Below are positions 26,411 through 39,131 of a stretch of DNA of 64,000 bases, piece after piece (positions within the stretch are counted from its first letter, which is position 1; every line of letters starts with the position of its first letter). The stretch is from contig CM040745.1 of assembly GCA_022829145.1 (NCBI GenBank), positions 27,286,406 through 27,350,405 of the forward strand, given 5' to 3'. A program made the translations under genes and the position numbers. The stretch is from Albula goreensis. Lineage: Eukaryota > Chordata > Actinopteri > Albuliformes > Albulidae. The notes beneath the pieces were generated by a model. It was not told where the DNA came from. It made no database searches and worked only from the letters and a program-made list of their open reading frames with translations.

Positions 26411-26480
26411 GGACTCCCCCTCTGAGCTGTGTTCTGCTTGAGGTTTCTTCCTTTGAGCCCTAAGGTATTTCATTGTCACT
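26411..26480 (+). repeat. decayed copy of a widespread fish repeat (tentative)
   Basis: CTGAGCTGTGTTCTGCTTGA followed by GGTTTCTTCCTTTGAGCC resembles a sequence common in many teleost genomes (the GGTTTCTTCCT phrase followed by a pyrimidine-rich stretch). The assignment is from memory of the phrase only. Confidence 0.3.
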
Positions 26481-28389
26481 ATCATACAATGCTTGATTCC
26501 ACACAGGAATGTACAGCACCTCCAGTAGAGGGCCTTCTGCTTTGGGCTGCAGTCCTACAGAAATCAGTTCAAGCAAAGCATTGGCTCTCTTAGGCTTGTG
26601 GAGGTTTCGTGACATATTCACCTGCTGTCTGAAATGGAAGCCTGATATGGATGTATTTTATCCTCCTTTATCACATGTTGAATGGTAATGATTATGCCTT
26701 TCAGAGTGAGAGAATGTGTGCTTATCAAATTGATTATGCTTAGAATAATCTGAGGGCCATATGTGGCCAGAATCTGGTGGGAGAGGGAGCAAAGGGATAG
26801 GATACGGGCCAGACAGATAATGGGAACAGGGGAAGACTGCATGAGCATCTGCACAGACAGGTGTTCTTAAGAGTATCAAGGGTGTTCGTCTGAACGAGCC
26901 TTTTTCATTTGAGATTTTGATGCTAAGTCCACCAAAAAGTTAATACCTTTACACAACTTTATACATTTAATGAGAGATTAATTTTGTCCTGGTACAAAGT
27001 TCCCACTTTCAGCGAAGCAATAAAAAATGGATTGTTTCTCTTTTTTTCCCCATGTGTATGTGAACCAGAGCTAGAATTAAGATGTTTGTCTGTGGGAAGC
27101 CTATTCTTGGCAAATGCTGTTACATATGCATCTATCTATTAGAGTTTTAAGGAACTGTATTTTGGCCTTCCATGACTTCTTGTTTCACTATGGTATAAAA
27201 ATGAGGAATGAATGCAAAATTCTTGCTATCCATCACCAAGGACAAAAGGCAAAAACATGAGAACAAAAAAAAAGACATAGGGAAAGTTATTGACTTTTCG
27301 GTAAAAATTCGGTAATGGGTTAAAGGGTATAAAAGATGTAAATGTACCACTCATCACTGCAATAATCAGGTCGTTGAAACCTTACACAATAGTGATTAAC
27401 TTGCAATTTGTTGTGTGGAAGATGTGAGAGGAGTGAAAAAGAATCCAAGAATCACAATCAGAGAAATGTAGAGTTTGGGTGAATCTTGAGATCACCAAGT
27501 CTCCAAATCAACAATTACACATGTCAGTGATTCCATTTGGAAAGGTTGCCAGAAGAAAGCCCTTATTGAGCTCAACACACAAACTAAAGCACTGGGAGTT
27601 TGACAAACACCATTGTTACTTTGATCAGAACTAGGTGCTATGGTTGGATGACTAATTTTTTCAGCCAATTTCTCACATAAAATGCTAATATGCTCATTGA
27701 AAAATACATACATATATATTTATATATAATTTTTATAATGGATTCAGCTTGGTTTAGATTCAAACAGAATAGATATTTGATATGCAATAAATATGGAAAA
27801 AGCATGTGCAATCATTGGAAACTCGAAACAGAAACTATATGCTGTAAAAGTGAGCTCCACAAAAAAATTGTTCCAATAGGGATTATATACAAAATAAGAA
27901 AAATCTGATTTTTTTCAGTGCCATATTACTTTAATTGAAACATCATAAAACAGCATGATGATACAAACCATTTTGGCATGCCTTAGGAAATGTATAACAA
28001 CATAACTCATTCCTCCCATGTCTTATTCAGCTGACAGGCATTATGTGAATTCTCTGTGGAGCTTTCAAAGTAAACGATGACTAAATTATACCCCCTTCCA
28101 AAGCCACATTGTATTAATGAATCATAGTATGTTTGAGTAGACAGCAGACACAATACACTCAATCTTTAGCACAAAAGGAGAGTATTTATTGAGTTCACAA
28201 TTGTACCACGATGCTGCATGTTGTGTTCCAGGTCACAGCATGTTCTACAAGCAAATGGAATTTCATAATGAATTTCAGCTAAGAAAAAAGATGAGGCAAC
28301 AATGATCACTGAGCATGTGTATAGCTTTCTTACCTACCAGCTTCTGAACACAGTTTCAAAGTAGTGGCTTTGCTGTACTGCAATTTCTC

Positions 28390-29524
28390 AGAGTATCAAA
28401 ATATTTTTTTATTCTGCTCGGTCTTCATCAGCTACCAAAGTGTACAGAGAAGTAACATGATTTAAATACTGCACTTGTGGCTTGTTTCTGTTGTAACCAT
28501 GCTGAATGATTTTACAATTTTCCTGAGAATTTGTCTTGTGAAAATGTTATGTGATTTTCCATAATAATCCATTTTTAAGCATAGACAATGCAAAAGTACA
28601 GACAATGCAGATGAAATCTGAAGGGAGTTGACTGAAGGAACAAATTAACTTTAGTATGTCCAGTGTCCTGTAGCTCTATTGTCTTTGTGGTAACTTGGCT
28701 GACAATCCCACTAGAGGAAGGGTGAGAATACTGGAATTATCTGTGTTTGTGAAGTAGCAATAATCGCAATAGTAACAAAAAATATATCAATGATACTATT
28801 AAATATGGTTATTGTAATACTACTAATAATATCTGTAATAAGTGAAGCAGACATTCAAGGTATTACATCCACCATGTTATTTCACCCAGAGTTAGCAGAC
28901 CCTGTTAGTTTGTTCCTGGTGCATCATTAGCCTGCAACATAAAAACTTGTCCATATGTCCATACCCACAACGCACCTGGTGTCCAGATTGTGCCAGCACT
29001 GCTCAGGCATGCAGCCCTTCTGGGTCTCAGGTTCATGGACACTCTTTGGGCCACTCTGCCCCAGAATGACATGATACATTGGGGTCCAGTGCGGCAAAAA
29101 ATTCAGCCAGAGAACACTGACATCCATCATTAATTATCCTTCACTTCCACAGATTAAAAAATGGAACGTTTTCAATATTGATGGGCTGGAAGAGAGATTA
29201 TAGGTAGATCAGGTACATCTCAAAATATACATTAGAATTGACCTGTTATTAACTATGTTTTGGAAAATCTGAGTTGTTTAATGTGATATGCACTTTAACA
29301 TCAGGAAAGGAAATGTTCAACAGGGCTCCTGATCAAGTGTAGTCTTTTCCTCACAGGAGCGGAAGTTCTGCTAACCTCAGACTCAGCTCTGCTCTTAAAT
29401 TTCTGCAAACAAACTGAGACAGAATCAGATTACCCAAGCTGAACCCCAGCTCTGGCCATCCTGAGGAAGGGAAGTGAAACTGATCCAGTGTCAGTGTGAG
29501 GGGGACAGAGCTGAGCTGTGCCTC
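28390..29524 (-). other. ndp: probable ndp 3' UTR
   Basis: About 1.1 kb downstream of the ndp stop there is AATAAA on the minus strand (complement of 28408-28413), and a second at about 28186-28191. A 3' UTR of about 1 kb is usual for NDP. The exact end is inferred, not shown. Confidence 0.4.
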
Positions 29525-29749
29525 TCAGCTGCACTCTTCACAGCTGCACGCCAGGATGTAGCGGTAGGTGGCGGTGATGCGGGTCCCGCCGGAGCAGCGC
29601 AGCCGCACGGCCTTCAGCTTGGAGGTGTGGGGGCGGCAGCAGAAGCAGGTGCTCTTGAAGGGCTGCTTCAGGACGGAGCTGAAGGAGACCAGCGGGTCCG
29701 ACCGGGACGTGTGGCCGCAGTGACCCTCACAGCGTGCTAGCAGGACCAT
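29525..29749 (-). CDS. ndp: ndp last coding exon
   Basis: 74 codons plus TGA. The exon begins [13 protein letters not shown] after acceptor CCCCAG (AG at 29751-29750) and ends at the stop complementing 29525-29527. It carries nine of the eleven cysteines, including CFCCRP and RLRCSGG, and the [15 protein letters not shown] tail that forms the cystine knot and inter-chain bond. Confidence 0.98.
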   Translation of the reverse strand: MVLLARCEGHCGHTSRSDPLVSFSSVLKQPFKSTCFCCRPHTSKLKAVRLRCSGGTRITATYRYILACSCEECS

Positions 29750-32700
29750 CTGGGGACCAGAAGGAGGCAGGCCTGTCAAGTGCTTCAGCTTCAGTCAGAT
29801 CCCTCAAAAGAGCGGAACACATGTCCGTAAAATGCTCATCCCCAAGTACACCCTTATGTGTCTACAACCTGTACAGACAGGTTACTCAACCTGTCTGTAC
29901 AGGTTTGGGGGAGGGGGATTCATCTCTTCCATCCAAATTTAGGTCTCCTGCAGAATTTTATTTACAGAACTTCCTATACTCCTCCTCTTTATGTGACCAG
30001 ACAGGATGGGACAGGGGTGTGACAATCTAGTATGGAAAACAACCATGCCAACAAAAGAAGTGCAGCACTGTGCCCAGACTTCACACATCATAGATACAGA
30101 GTCAGATTCTGGGCACAGAGCTACACTTCCCTTGTGGGGACGGTGGCTTTCTGTAGCCCTTCATTGCAGTTTGCCTAATCTTGTTTGCTTCTTGTAACTG
30201 AGTGATCTGGACAGTGAGTCTGTCTCCTATATACCTGATCCACCTCCTGGGTGACACAGGGAGGTCTCATTCAATGACAGGGCATTTTATCTACGCTCTC
30301 CCAGGGCAGTTGGCAGTCTGATGATACACACTTACAGGGTAAACAGCAAGCAAGTGCCTGGATACCCACATCCATCTCTTCAGGGTGTCTTGGTGGTTCA
30401 TGCTGTAAGGATGCTTGTTCTGTAAGCAAAGCATGATCAGGTGTTTGAGTCCCAGTTGTGCCATTGCCAGTGTAGCTGGAGGTCTGAATTGGCAAGGCAA
30501 CAATTGGCCCAGCTTTGTCTGGGAAAGAAGGGGATAAGCCAGCTATCCCGTTGGTCTCATCACTCACTAGCAGCCACGCTTGGTCAGGCTGGTTGCCTGA
30601 GGATGCACAAACCAAGCATACGCTGGCTGTGTTTTCCTCCAACGAGATGGATAGTATGTAATCGGTGGTGGGTGTGTGTGTGTGTGTGTGTGTGTGTAGT
30701 GCAGAGAAAGCAGGGGCTCATCGTCACATGGATCACAGGAGTCATGTGTTTACAGCTGTCTCCTCCTGCAGTTAGCAGGTAGGGCTACCAGCAGGAGATC
30801 AACAAGTTTGGCTTATGGGAAAAAAGAGAAAAAAGATTCTAAAACTTCTATCAAAGGTTTCACTTCATGTATGATGCCCAAACATTATATTATACAGATG
30901 GACACAAAAAGAAACCACAAACAAAAAGCCTGGAAATAGGCAGGCCTCTGCATTCCTCCTAACTTGTGTAAATGGGCTGCTGTCATGTTGGCTGTCAGCT
31001 GTCTGTCAGATGGTGACTCTATCAGCCTGTGCTCTGGTGCTCTGATGGCAGAGTGGGCGGGGCTGCATGATTGAGATATCTGTGAGGCAAGCCAGACATG
31101 TGCAGCCTAAGAGGCTGCCTGTGGCCACAGGGCCCTGCTTAGGGACCTCAGCCAAGGGACGCTGCCAGAAAAATGTAACAGCGAATAAATGTGCAAGAGC
31201 ATAAAGTCCAGAAATTAAGGAATATGTTTGAAGGCACGTCAACACATACTTAAGTCAGAAATGATATTTTTATATAAGCCTCCACTTCACTACACATCAA
31301 ACCATATTGTGAGCAATGTTGGCCACATAAAACCGTAGAACAGAACAGACTGGAGGGTGAAAGTAAATAAGCATGAATTTGCTGTATTATTACCATTTGG
31401 TTTTTGGGGTGAGCCCCACCCAGGTAGGCGGTAGGTGTCTGATGCTGGCTGCAGTGGGGTAGGTGCAGGGCTGGGTGCTCAGAGAGCGTGCTCAGAGACA
31501 CCAGCTGTGTGGCAGATGTGGCTTGTGGGCCTTTGTTTATGGGACAAAGTCATTGTGCAGGTGGACCTCGTCGTGAGGCAGCACATGGAGATCCGTGTGG
31601 AAGCCTGAAACGCTTCCACAGCCAAATGTTCCCCCCATGATGGATCAATCCCTTTCAAGGGCTGCTTCAGGCTGGTCTTTACCATTTACTATTCAATATG
31701 GATCCCAAACTCAAACGTAGAACTAATTTGAGATTTCTCACAGTAGCATGGACCATTATTTTCAAGCAAATTCTTTGCTTGATAACTCAATCATATATGT
31801 ACAAATATTCAGTACTTCCAATCAGCTTCTGATCTTGGGTTTTCTCCCTCTTCTGGGACTGAAGCAATGTGCCCATGAGAATTGAGCTGCATTGTCACAC
31901 TTAAGCAGGAGCTGAGTGACACTTGGGAGTGGCTGTGAGGATGTAGGATTAATGTTGACTCATCCAGCTCGGATGCCGCTGTTGTGCAGGTCAGCATGAG
32001 AACTCATCTAGGAGATTCTGAAAACAAACAAAATCTACAGAGGGACCCCAGATTTTTACTGTTCCTTTAGGTGAAAGCATCAGCCAAGTGAATAAAAACA
32101 TTGTAACTCTTCATAACAGTCTCTGCCACAATCATCTTGATTTAAAGGTAGGGACGTTTCAGCCAAACTCTTCAGTCATTTTCGTACCCCAGGACCCAAG
32201 GGAGATATCAGTGGTGAACACATGCCTGTACTGTGTCCAGTTCCTATTATGATGGTTGTTGTTGTTGTTTTCTTTAATTGAAACAGACACCAAATAGCTG
32301 TATGTGTAATGTTTGGAGAATGGGGCTTAGTTAGGTTCAAGGCCTCTGCCAACTCCGTACTTGGGTGGTGGTGGGGGGGTGCAGCCTAGAAAATGTCTGC
32401 TATCTCCTGATGAGGCCCAGCTGTGAGAGAGGGAGGTGGGGGAGGCTGTGAAACAGAGGTCATGTCTGCCACATGGACACCTGCCTGTGGACCTCGGGTG
32501 AAACAGGGTCAAGTTCCACTTCCACACAGCGGTCACAGCCTTACAGGACTTCACAAAACATATTAATTACATCCAACACACCAAGGCTTGCTGGAGCATG
32601 GCTATGTGTATATTTCTTACTATGTGTATATTTCTTTTCTATGATCTGTCAGGTTTTGTTGGAAACTAGAGGTCAAGAGGTGGAGCCATAAATAAGTGGT

Positions 32701-33631
32701 CAAAATAAATAAAAATGGACTCTCATTTGGAGGAAACTGGCTGAACGGATAAAGAAAACATACACAAGTCTCGGATAATAGGTGACCTCTTGTGCCAACA
32801 GTGTTATGTAATTTAATGTGTGTGAGTGTGTGTGTGTTTGTCTGTTTTTTTTTTTTTTTTTTTTTTTTTGGGGGTTAGTAAATCTGACTGGGGTCTCATT
32901 AGGACAAAAGATTAAGAAAGTCTATTTTTCCAAACTAGCAAGAGCACCAAAATAGCTATGCACATCCAAATACCCAATTTAATGATACATGCATTTAAGG
33001 GAAGTTGAGAGTGTTTTATCACTTCTTTCTTTCTTGAAGGATGCATTCCTTAAGCACATAATTGTTAGTAGAAAACTGTACACACCTATGTACACATATA
33101 ATGAGTATACCATTATGGGTCTTGCATGGCAAAATTTAATACAATGTACTGACAGCCATAATAAAGTTGCATGTCCCTTCAAGCATAATAGGCACTTGTT
33201 TATAATTGGTTAAAACCTGCCACATGGGAAGGATATACCTTTTTAGAGAACAGTAGGCATTGTTTACACAAAGAAAGATAGAACATCCAAGATTCCAAAG
33301 AAGAAATTTGAAAATATTTTTTCACAGTATAAAAAATCAACAACTCCTTTGATAACACAAAAAAGGAAAGCCCCTGAGGAATATTTTGCCAATGGAGAAA
33401 GAAATCTTTTTGGAGTCTGTGGTATTGATGGCATCTTACCTTGGAGTTGCATTTGTAGACGGGGTGTGTGATGGTCTCCACAAAGTGGTGTCTAAGGCAC
33501 CGGTCTGGGTCAGAGTCTCCTAGGTGGCCACTCTCTGCCTTACTGGTAGCACCCTGCAGCGTGGTGAGGAGCGGCCAGGTGACCAATAAGAGCATGAATC
33601 CAGGCTGGCTCAGGGGGCCTGAGTTTCTCAT
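29525..33631 (-). CDS. ndp: ndp, Norrin (complete coding region, two coding exons)
   Basis: Secreted cystine-knot growth factor that binds Frizzled-4/LRP5/TSPAN12 and drives beta-catenin signalling in retinal and ear vasculature (family knowledge). Coding exons 33440-33631 (192 nt) and 29525-29749 (225 nt with stop) give 138 residues, against 133 in human. A hydrophobic segment around [17 protein letters not shown] (residues 11-27) acts as signal peptide. The mature region opens [11 protein letters not shown]. Eleven cysteines, at 45, 61, 71, 75, 99, 101, 102, 116, 132, 134 and 137, match the human pattern at a constant offset of six. The tail CSCEECS matches human CHCEECNS. The intron sits after KCNSK, as in human. 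It is the immediate neighbour of mao in the same orientation, as in tetrapods. Confidence 0.98.
29866..29905. repeat. perfect 18-bp inverted repeat (hairpin)
   Basis: AACCTGTACAGACAGGTT at 29866-29883 and its exact reverse complement AACCTGTCTGTACAGGTT at 29888-29905 flank a 4-nt loop ACTC. It is within the ndp intron, about 115 bp upstream of the last exon. Confidence 0.97.
30385..30697 (+). repeat. tRNA-derived SINE ending in (GT)n
   Basis: The head GTGTCTTGGTGGTTCATGCT and the B-box-like GGTGTTTGAGTCCC (near 30440) are tRNA-like. They are followed by a body with AACAATTGGCCCAGC and a GT microsatellite tail at 30671-30697. The order tRNA head, unique body, simple-repeat tail is that of a fish SINE. 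The family name is unknown to me. Confidence 0.55.
32820..32869 (+). repeat. (GT)n followed by poly-T
   Basis: A short GT run, then about 25 T residues (32845-32869), in the ndp intron. A poly-T of this length may be the poly-A tail of a minus-strand retroposed copy, but no body is recognised beside it. Confidence 0.85.
33440..33631 (-). CDS. ndp: ndp first coding exon
   Basis: 64 codons from ATG (complement of 33629-33631) to KCNSK, with donor GTAAGA starting at 33439. It covers the signal peptide and the first two knot cysteines ([19 protein letters not shown]). A pyrimidine-rich stretch ending CCCAG just upstream (AG at 33643-33642) gives an exon start at 33641, so only about 10 nt of 5' UTR lie in this exon. 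That is why the ATG at 33631 is preferred over longer open frame upstream. Confidence 0.93.
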
Positions 33632-34370
33632 ATTGCCGCCACTGGGAGTGGACGGAGATGACAGGGACTTTGCACTTGATGAACAGGCAGACTGCCCCCC
33701 TCTCACCCTCCTCCTCTTCACAGAAGATGATGTACAACACTGCTCTCAGCTCCAAAGGTCTTGCCAGTCAACTGAAAAGTGTAGGAAGTTCCATCGGCAC
33801 TTGCCTCCATTTTTCTGGTCCCCCTATCTACCACTTGCAAAAAGAAAAAGTCAAATAAGCCATGATAGAAAGATCAGTCAAGTCTTATGAAGGTTCTTAA
33901 ATTTACCTAAATAGCAGTAAATATCCTTGTTCAAGTCAGTAGTACAAGTAATGTTTGATTGAAGTGGCTGCTCTGCTTTTCTATTTGAAAACAGAACAAG
34001 TTATCTGAGGGAAAGTGTGTGGAGCAGGTGAGAGCAGGTCTAAGGAGGCGTGTGAAAATGATCAGTATTATTTGGCATGGGATCCAAAATAAACGTGTGT
34101 GGCTGCTCTGTAGTTTGGGGTGACTGCAGTTATGACTGAAACTGGGAACTAGTAGGAACATAGCTGTGAAGCAGGGGGTGTGCTGGCTGCCCCTCTGCTG
34201 TTATTCTAGCAATCCTAAAACTAAACACTACATTTTTATTACACTGAGGAGAGACCAAATACATTAATAAATAGCCTGGAGCAAACCATTTCCTTAGGAA
34301 TGAATTTTTCATTAAAAGAAATAGGTCTCTCAACAAGTACTCACATGACTGCCAACCAACTTCCAGCCAA

Positions 34371-34429
34371 AACACACACACACACATATATGTATATATA
34401 TTTATTTATTTATTTATTTATTTATTTTT
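34371..34429 (+). repeat. (CA)n-(TA)n-(TTTA)n compound microsatellite
   Basis: CA, then TA, then about seven TTTA units in sequence, in the inferred ndp first intron. Confidence 0.9.
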
Positions 34430-34689
34430 CCACATATAATTCTGTGTTGTCCACACTGTACTTTCCTTTATTTTCCTCCTGACAATTGTGTTTATGAAGA
34501 TTTTTTTCAAGGCACAGCAGTAAAATTTACTCATACATGGTTGCTAATAAGCTTTCTGCAGCTTGGGGGAGAGAGAGCAGGACACTTTAGCATTAAGCCT
34601 TCTGGTGTACCAGGACACTAGACTAAGGAGCTGGCCTGTTTCAAAGAGTGGAAATGTTTCATTTAAAATATCATGCCATATTTATAAAA

Positions 34690-34739
34690 TAAAAATACAG
34701 CAGATTTTTATTAAAAAAAAAAAATCTGCTGTATTTTTA
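34690..34739. repeat. perfect 20-bp inverted repeat with A-rich loop
   Basis: TAAAAATACAGCAGATTTTT (34690-34709) and its reverse complement (34720-34739) enclose a 10-nt A-rich loop. Both outer bases beyond the arms mismatch, so the arms are exactly 20 bp. Confidence 0.96.
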
Positions 34740-35254
34740 CTTTGCCCCAAAAAAAACGCTTCCCTGTTGTTTTTCCTTTCAGAGGGAATCATTTAACTTG
34801 AACATTCCATGTGTTAGAGATGTACGTATCAATCTGCCCGTTAAAATAAACAGTTCAAAGGGGCGGTGTAAGAGCCAGTGTCTGACAGGGTTTGGGTGCG
34901 CAGACAATATGGGCCCCTGTTAAAAAGGGTGGGTTAGCTGCTAGATATTTCACCTTTTTAGTATTGTGGAGGAGTAATAAAGCAGTAACACAAGTAATAG
35001 AACAGTAATAAAAACAGCTTCATCAGTATCATGTAGTGCTATGCAAACCTCTCTGGTGACACTCTGCTGGCTGTGTACTGCTGACAATATTTCTGTCCAT
35101 AGACAAAGCTGACGGTAATAGCAATGCCAATATGGATGATACTGTAATAACATTGCTGTGCAGAGATCCCCTCCTGGAAGGTGGCTGGTGAATTTATATT
35201 AGCAAAAACACTCAGAGAGCAAGTGACATCACCCCATGGCAATTCATGCGGGCA

Positions 35255-35330
35255 GATTCAGCTGAGGTTTTGGCAGGGGTGCCCAGCCCTGATCCTGGAG
35301 GTTTGCAGTGCAGCAAGCCTGACTTACCTA
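35255..35330 (+). repeat. decayed interspersed repeat (fish 'gccctgatcctggagg' type)
   Basis: GGGGTGCCCAGCCCTGATCC followed by TGGAGGTTTGCAG matches a phrase widespread in teleost intergenic DNA, thought to be the end of an old non-autonomous element. The boundaries are not visible. Confidence 0.35.
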
Positions 35331-38300
35331 CCATGTGCCAGGTTTGGCATGCAATATATGTGAGAGGACCCAACACACAACCAGGGGACATGACTATTGT
35401 CCAGATAGTTAGTCAGTGCTATTTTAAATCACCAGTGCTCACAGAACTGGAAAACTTGGTTTAGTATCTACAATTAAGGGAAAAGTTAATCATGACATGG
35501 ATTGGAAAAGAAACCTTGAAGAATGAGTACCCCCTGGGATCACTGTGCGCAGAGCTTTGAGGGACTCTTGAGAGGCTTTCACTGTCTCTGCTAAGGAAAT
35601 ACTTCTAAACAGCTTTGCAATCTCTGGTCCAGAACAGCTATCCCCTTATACATCTCAAACACTGAAAGAACTCTTTGAGAACAATGTCTATTGCACTTGT
35701 AGTTGCTCTGCGGCAAAAACTTTTTCTGTATGTGTAGTCCTATCCAGCTTTTTCAAGATTCTTCAGGATTGTTTTCCCACCCGCAAAAATGACTAAGTCC
35801 TGTATGGGGATAGTATTTGAGAGATGCTCTCTCATTCATGCATCTTAAATGTGGCTACTCAAGCAAATATCCGTAGCTATAAAATTTTGAGTAGCCTGAT
35901 ACGGAACCAAATGATTAATAGATGAGTACGAATGTGAGGGAAACATGTTTTTATGAGCCTAGGCTTCCAGTAACCTCTTTCTGATTGTTTCCACATCCTT
36001 GCCTGCACTTGCACTTGAATTGTGGACCCGGTGACATGCAAAATCTAACTCCTTCCTTCCGTCTTTCCACCTGGAGATTTTATGGAAGAACAGTTTTTTT
36101 TTACATGGTGGAATCAAAGGTTTGTTTGTCAAACAATTTAAAAGTCATGTTTTTGGAATTTGAAGGTAATCCAAGCAAAAGTTGAGCATCTCTTAATTAA
36201 TTAGCAAATCTCCTCTCATTAATTTTCACATGCAAGGTTTACATAATTTCAACCAGATTTGAAAACCCACAGGATGAATGTGCTCACCTAAAAAACTAAA
36301 AGATGCAGCAGATGTGCAGAATAGTAACATGACCGAATGTTTGGACTGTGGAAAAGATTACAATGAATACCATCTAAATTCTTAAGTTTGCATGTAAAAC
36401 AATAGAGCCACACTGGCAACAGAAGTCAATGTACAGAAGTCTTCAGATGATCATTTGTGTTGGTTCTTGCATGTTGTGTTAGGCTGACAGTTTTTTCTTG
36501 TAACAGTAAAGAAAAGTGAATGAAAGTCCAATACAGCCTTGTTCAGTCGGTCGCGTCCTCGTGATTAAGATAATATATTTAGATAGAGACCTTATTGTAA
36601 GTCAAATTCTAAAGTCACTTTTGATCTTTGATTAAAAGTCAACAATGTGGAAAGCAATTCACTTGTCTCAGCTCTGAGAGAGATTCGGCCTGATAAAACA
36701 AGCCATCATTTGTGCTGGACATTCAGTCGCATTCCAGAGCCCCTGTGAGCAGCTCTGGGGCTGGGCATGCTCTCCCGTGCGCTCTCCTGATTGTAACAGC
36801 CATAGCAGGGCAGACGCCCTGCACACAGCACCAGGAATGATCTGTCCCCTGACACAGCCGCGCACTGGGAACGGGGGGGCGGGGGTTGGAGGGGTTGATC
36901 ATGCCTGACCCCCCTAGACACGGGGAAGGCTGAGAAGGGGCCTCGCCGTCTGTGTCATTAGGACTGTGAAATTCCTGAAATTGAAGAGCAGCCGCGTGTC
37001 AGAGCTCTGAGCTATCCGTGCAGCTCTGATTGGAATAAGGTGCTCCTCCTCTCACCGCCTGCTTACCTAGCTAAGGGCTCCACGCAGCTTTGTTTCTGTG
37101 ATTAGTCTACATCTTGTGTAACAAAATGCATGGTCCCACACAAAGACTCGTATATTTTATAAAACGTGATGAGTGCTTGGACTCTCTGGTTTCTCTGGAA
37201 GAGGCTTGTTGAGGTGAAAGCTAAACGAGCCCCAGGTGGTTTGTGAACTTTTCACAGTGGTGCTGGTGTCCACGGCACCACAGGGAGCCAGTCAGTCCAG
37301 GCCTGGATCTGCAGTCCTCTTGGCTCCCAATTATACAGTACACCACATGAACATGGCTTGGAAAGGAAAAAGGACCAGCCAAACACTTTTCTTCACTTCC
37401 TTAATGAAAAGCACAGAAAATATGCCTCGAAATTTCAGCTACAACAAATAATAAGTGAGTTACATTATCGTACATAGTGCCTATTATTGTTAATTAATTG
37501 TTCAGTCCGTGGGCCACATACCAATAAACCAGAGAAAGGCATCACTGACCTAGCTTCCAAACAGCTGTGCTGTCCAAATAGCAGCCTACCCCCTGTACAC
37601 CAGTGAGGTGTACACTGAGGATGTACACAGTGTTGTGCAGTCAGCTTCATCACAGCAGAGAGCTTCCACTGCAGGAGCCATGAGGCCATGTCAGTGCCTC
37701 TGACTGCCACACAGATTCACCATTACTTTGAAAATCAGGGGTGGATTCTTGCTGGGGCCAGGCAACACCCCCCCCAGAAGTGGCAGTGCCAACGCGTGCC
37801 GACACCACCCACCAGCGCCTACCCCACAGCAGGGATAAGCCCACCACTAAATATATCCCCACCAACAAAGCTAAAACTAACAGTGCGGATTTGAGGGTAG
37901 CCCTTAGCCAATGGCAGCTGACTGCACCGGCCAGCGCTAAGCTAATGTTAGCTTTACAATTTAGGCTTCTGAGAAAAGACAGCAGTCTGCTACCCTTCCT
38001 TTCATATCTACACCCCAGGCAGCACATGGTTCACTTACTGAAACATGACACAGTATCCTCCTCTCTAAACAGAGTTTCTTACCTGTGATTGTGCTGTAAA
38101 CTTGTGTGCATTATTACAATTCACACATCACACAGGGAAGCCATCACATTTCTATCATTTTTAGAGACAGGCACATCCAGATTCTTTCAGGTCACCAGAT
38201 TCAGACTCAGTCCATCCCAGTGAAATATTGCTAAAATGAGCCTTGCCACTTGGATAATGGTACGATAAATATGAGAATAATCAAAGCATACAGTGGGCTG

Positions 38301-39131
38301 TGTACAGCTCACTGCTTGTATGTGGAGATCCCTCCTAAGCATGAGATTTCTCAATAGCACTCATTCCTCCAATCACACAACCATTATGCAGCAAGTATTA
38401 TTCACCAGGTGTCTCTGCTCCGCAGTGTTCTGCAAACGCAACCTGTTTGCGGGGGTAAAATAACCCCTGAGATGGCTTGGTGAGAGGGCTCAGTGCTGGT
38501 TTCACTGCTCTACCTACCACAGAACTTGTTACAAACACCATCGTCGCCTGCACATACCATTAACCTGCCCCAGGGTCCTGCTCACACACACACTCCCTGT
38601 GATCCTCAGTGCCTAATTACTGTTTGTCTGTTCATGTCTACCGCTGATTAATGTGTCTATGATGTACAGAGTGTCATGTCCTCCATACAGACTTAATTCA
38701 GCTTAGTAAGTGTGCATACCATTCTAATCCAATTCAGTCTAGTCATAAAATTCATGTTGTTATTATTACATATTATTCAGAGATTTAAAAAGATTTTAAA
38801 AATATGAATGACAATGCATCTGAAATACTCCTCATATTTCTGACATTGGAATGCCTCTGAATACCTTCAAGTCAGCTGGTGCAAGCATGACCCTAATTAA
38901 AACAGAAAGGAATAGCACTTATTTAGCAATAATCAGTTGATGAAGCTGAGGAGAAACATCATGTTCTCTGAACTTGATGATAATAACAGAGGACATGTCA
39001 AAAATCATATCTGTATCATACAGCAAGCCACACAAACATTGATAGCTGTTCTCAGTACTGGCTCAGCACTAGTGACCCTGTGGGAGGAGGACACTACATC
39101 TGGGTCAGCTTTAGATTAGCAGTGGTCTTAC

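Larger units (their letters stand above)
23766..28389. other. mao-ndp intergenic region
   Basis: The first 200 bases hold the mao 5' UTR and promoter, which cannot be resolved to a start site. Beyond are a GT/GC alternating tract at 25041-25105, a probable decayed repeat near 26411-26480 and AT-rich DNA. No open frame here shows a known family motif. Confidence 0.6.
29750..33439 (-). other. ndp: ndp intron between coding exons
   Basis: 3.7 kb intron. It holds a perfect inverted repeat at 29866-29905, a SINE-like block at about 30385-30697 and a GT-plus-poly-T tract at 32820-32869. No additional exon is needed to complete Norrin. Confidence 0.75.

Noticed and set aside
29474-29740. 88-codon plus-strand frame over the Norrin exon
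   Set aside because: Shadow of the GC-rich ndp last exon on the opposite strand.
37060-37080. Donor-like TAG/GTAAGC on the minus strand, considered as a second ndp first exon
   Set aside because: No promoter-like sequence or acceptor partner could be tied to it; the candidate at 39132 is better supported.
37650-38027. 125-codon minus-strand frame with a hydrophobic stretch
   Set aside because: It spans a C/G-biased block next to the ndp first intron with no recognised domain, start context or splice support.
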